DNA of 64,000 nucleotides, taken from Tissierella sp. Its GTDB lineage: Bacteria > Bacillota > Clostridia > Tissierellales > Tissierellaceae. The DNA is taken from positions 1-64,000 of the forward strand of contig NZ_JAVKTS010000005.1 of assembly GCF_031460495.1 (NCBI RefSeq), in the 5' to 3' direction. Under the pieces are notes generated by a model, which made no database searches, was not told the DNA's origin, and worked only from the letters and a program-made list of their open reading frames with translations. The position numbers and the translations under genes were made by a program. This document shows positions 62,274-64,000 of the stretch, piece by piece (position 1 is the first letter of the stretch; the number at the start of each line of letters is the position of its first letter).

Positions 62274-63387
62274 GTATTTTATTAAAGTAGCATTAAAAAA
62301 TAGAGGAATTATACTTTCCTATATAATAATTTTCTTTATTTTATCAATTTTAAATGGTAGTAGCAGTGCACAGAGGGAAACTGATTTTACTGAAACAAAG
62401 TTAGATATTGCAATAGTTAATAATAGTGATAGTGAATTGTCTAAGGAATTAGTAGATTACCTCGGAAAAAAGAATAATATAATTGACACAAAATCAGATG
62501 AAAAATATATGAAAGAACAGATTTTTTTACAGATAGCAGATGTCATAGTTATTATTCCAGAAGATTTTTATGAAAAAGCAATAAATAAGGAAGAATCAAT
62601 TAAAATATATAGAGATGATAGGAATATAGGATCTTATCAAATTGAAAATCAAATTAGCAAATTTCTTTCTTTTGCTAATGCAAGCTATGAAAATGGTGAG
62701 TATAATCTATCTAATGTAAATATTGCATTAGAAGAAGGTATAGAAGTAGAATTGGTGAACACTGACAATAATGATGTAAATCAAAAAGCAAATACATGGT
62801 TTAAGTTTTATTTCAATTTCACTGCTTATATAACAATGGGCTTGTATATTTCAGTAATAGGTCTTGTAATGACTGAATTCACAGATAAGAATGTTGATAC
62901 TCGAAGAAAAATATCTTCAATAAGATTTCTAAAGTTTAATAAGGAAATGTATCTAGGGCAGTTAACAATAGCAAGTCTTATTACACTAATATTTATATTG
63001 GGATCCATTGCTCTAAAGGGAAAATATATTCCTGAAGTAGATTTTTTGAAATATGTAGTAAATTTAGGTGTTTTTTCACTCTCAATTCTATGTCTTACTT
63101 TCTTAATAAATAATATAACAAGCGATAAATTCATTATAACTGGTTTGAGTACAGTATTAGGTCTTGGAACTTCATTTATATCAGGAGTAATGGTTCCACA
63201 GGAGTTTTTAGGGGAAAAAGTTCTTACAATAGCTAAGTTCTTTCCAACATATTATTTTGTAAGGATAAATGAGACGAATATTAATTCTTTCGTAGATGTA
63301 AAATATGAACTCTTTATTCAATTATTATTTGCCATGGCTTTCCTATTAATTGGCTTATATTTTTCTAAAGCGAGGCAAAAAGTTTAA
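62260..63387 (+). CDS. ABC-2 exporter permease (LnrN-like)
   Basis: A 375-residue paralogue of the preceding permease with the same layout: one N-terminal helix, a long external domain (about 40-185), and five or six C-terminal helices with FFPTYYFVRINETNINSF before the last one. AAGGAGGAAG lies in the end of the preceding gene. The two permeases probably form the heterodimeric channel. Confidence 0.9.
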   Translation: MTVYKYFIKVALKNRGIILSYIIIFFILSILNGSSSAQRETDFTETKLDIAIVNNSDSELSKELVDYLGKKNNIIDTKSDEKYMKEQIFLQIADVIVIIPEDFYEKAINKEESIKIYRDDRNIGSYQIENQISKFLSFANASYENGEYNLSNVNIALEEGIEVELVNTDNNDVNQKANTWFKFYFNFTAYITMGLYISVIGLVMTEFTDKNVDTRRKISSIRFLKFNKEMYLGQLTIASLITLIFILGSIALKGKYIPEVDFLKYVVNLGVFSLSILCLTFLINNITSDKFIITGLSTVLGLGTSFISGVMVPQEFLGEKVLTIAKFFPTYYFVRINETNINSFVDVKYELFIQLLFAMAFLLIGLYFSKARQKV

Positions 63388-63400
63388 TAAAAAGATAGAT

Positions 63401-63429
63401 AAAATCTTAGCAAAGTCTAAGATTTTTTT
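63401..63429 (+). terminator. Terminator after the ABC-2 exporter operon
   Basis: AAAATCTTAG pairs perfectly with CTAAGATTTT, followed by a T-run. Confidence 0.88.
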
Positions 63430-63528
63430 CTATTAATATGTTATAATCAAGATGACATTTAATGGCAATATTGTCGGGGGTTTAGAGCTAGGTTTTTTTC
63501 TATTATAATATTTTAGAGGGGGATTATA

Positions 63529-64000
63529 ATGAATAAGGAAGAACTGAGGAATATGAAGTTTTCAACAAAGGCAGTCCATGCAGGGTATCAAAAAAATGAA
63601 TTTGGAGCATTAGCTACACCTATTTTTCAAACATCTACATTTATATTTGATAATGCAGAGCAAGGTGGTAGAAGATTTGCACTGGAAGAAGATGGATACA
63701 TTTATTCTAGATTAGGAAACCCAACTAATACTCAGGTAGAAGAAAAGCTGACTGCCTTGGAAAATGCTGAGGCTTGTGTCTCCATGGGTTCAGGTATGGG
63801 AGCTATAACTTCAGTTATTTGGACAGCTTTAAGTGCTGGAGACCATATGATAGCAGCTAAAACTTTATATGGATGTACCTTTGCATTTTTTAATCATGGT
63901 CTATCAAGGTTCAATATAGATGTAACCTTTGTAGATACATCTAATCCTGAAAACATAAAAAATGCCATGAGAGAAAATACTAAAGTCATATACTTAGAAA
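63529..64000 (+). CDS. megL: L-methionine gamma-lyase (partial, runs off the window end)
   Basis: The first 157 residues of a Cys/Met-metabolism PLP enzyme. FSTKAVHAGYQ, PIFQTSTFIF, the phosphate-binding YSRLGNPTNTQVE and SMGSGMGAI are visible. Cys116 in LYGCTFAF is the residue that marks methionine gamma-lyases within this family. It would split methionine into methanethiol, 2-oxobutanoate and ammonia. GAGGGGG precedes the ATG. The PLP lysine lies beyond the window, so cystathionine lyases are not fully excluded. Confidence 0.85.
   Translation, partial: MNKEELRNMKFSTKAVHAGYQKNEFGALATPIFQTSTFIFDNAEQGGRRFALEEDGYIYSRLGNPTNTQVEEKLTALENAEACVSMGSGMGAITSVIWTALSAGDHMIAAKTLYGCTFAFFNHGLSRFNIDVTFVDTSNPENIKNAMRENTKVIYLE

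Overview
The window is AT-rich chromosomal DNA from a strictly anaerobic, amino-acid-fermenting, probably spore-forming member of the Clostridia. The closest fit is a Tissierellales-type bacterium (Tissierella, Sporanaerobacter or Proteiniborus-like). This is inferred from the betaine reductase selenoprotein with its recoded UGA, the YedF/DUF3343 selenium pair, the PstSCAB-PhoU-PhoPR block, the rpsF-ssb-rpsR-yybS-gdpP-rplI-dnaB replication block, the SigI/RsgI pair, a T-box before serS, and codon and base use. Nearly all genes begin with strong AGGAGG-type ribosome binding sites, often before GTG or TTG starts.

Layout. 1-1650: 3' part of a 23S rRNA gene, then 5S rRNA and a terminator. 1.77-6.1 kb: a sigma-54 activator with PAS domains, then its likely target, a 3-hydroxybutyrate dehydrogenase and GntP-type permease behind a -24/-12 promoter with upstream inverted repeats. 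6.2-7.7 kb: an alpha/beta hydrolase and a TetR regulator. 8.0-12.2 kb: betaine reductase subunits GrdI and GrdH (Sec at codon 348 followed by a SECIS-like hairpin) and a BCCT betaine transporter. 12.2-15.9 kb: a MocR regulator and a three-gene operon (DUF2089, DUF4097, SHOCT-like) whose members share one short helical module.

16-22.3 kb: a DUF5711 protein, the selenium-related YedF and DUF3343 proteins, MscS, DUF951, a CorC/HlyC membrane protein and an aminotransferase. 22.3-28.2 kb (minus strand): phosphate operon pstSCAB-phoU with a PhoP/PhoR-type two-component system, preceded by Pho-box-like repeats. 28.4-31.8 kb: sigI, rsgI and a secreted five-repeat protein, with sigma-I-like promoters before the first and last gene. 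31.9-44.2 kb: an rRNA methyltransferase, a niacin ECF transporter with a NiaR-like operator, the rpsF to dnaB block, a GNAT gene beside an interspersed repeat, dnaD, a dnaC-like loader, niaR and a lone PTS EIIC.

44.3-48.9 kb: T-box and serS, an M1 peptidase lipoprotein, an unlisted 33-residue membrane protein on the minus strand, and a D,D-carboxypeptidase. 49-53.1 kb: a complete arsenic operon arsR-arsD-arsA-acr3-arsC with two matched intercistronic hairpins. 53.2-56.8 kb: a two-gene ABC exporter. 57-58.4 kb: an AgcS Na+/alanine symporter. 58.4-63.4 kb: a NarL-type two-component system divergent from an ABC-2 exporter, the same parts as the LnrJK/LnrLMN system of Bacillus. The window ends inside a methionine gamma-lyase gene.

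How it fits together: betaine taken up by the BCCT carrier is reduced by GrdI/GrdH (with GrdA and GrdCD, which must lie elsewhere), and selenium handling by YedF/DUF3343 would support the selenoprotein. NiaR, encoded near 42.5 kb, probably controls the niacin transporter near 33 kb. I see no phage, insertion sequence, CRISPR array or obvious defence island. The most unusual material is regulatory DNA, the recoded selenoprotein, the SigI circuit, the small protein gene and the ars hairpins.
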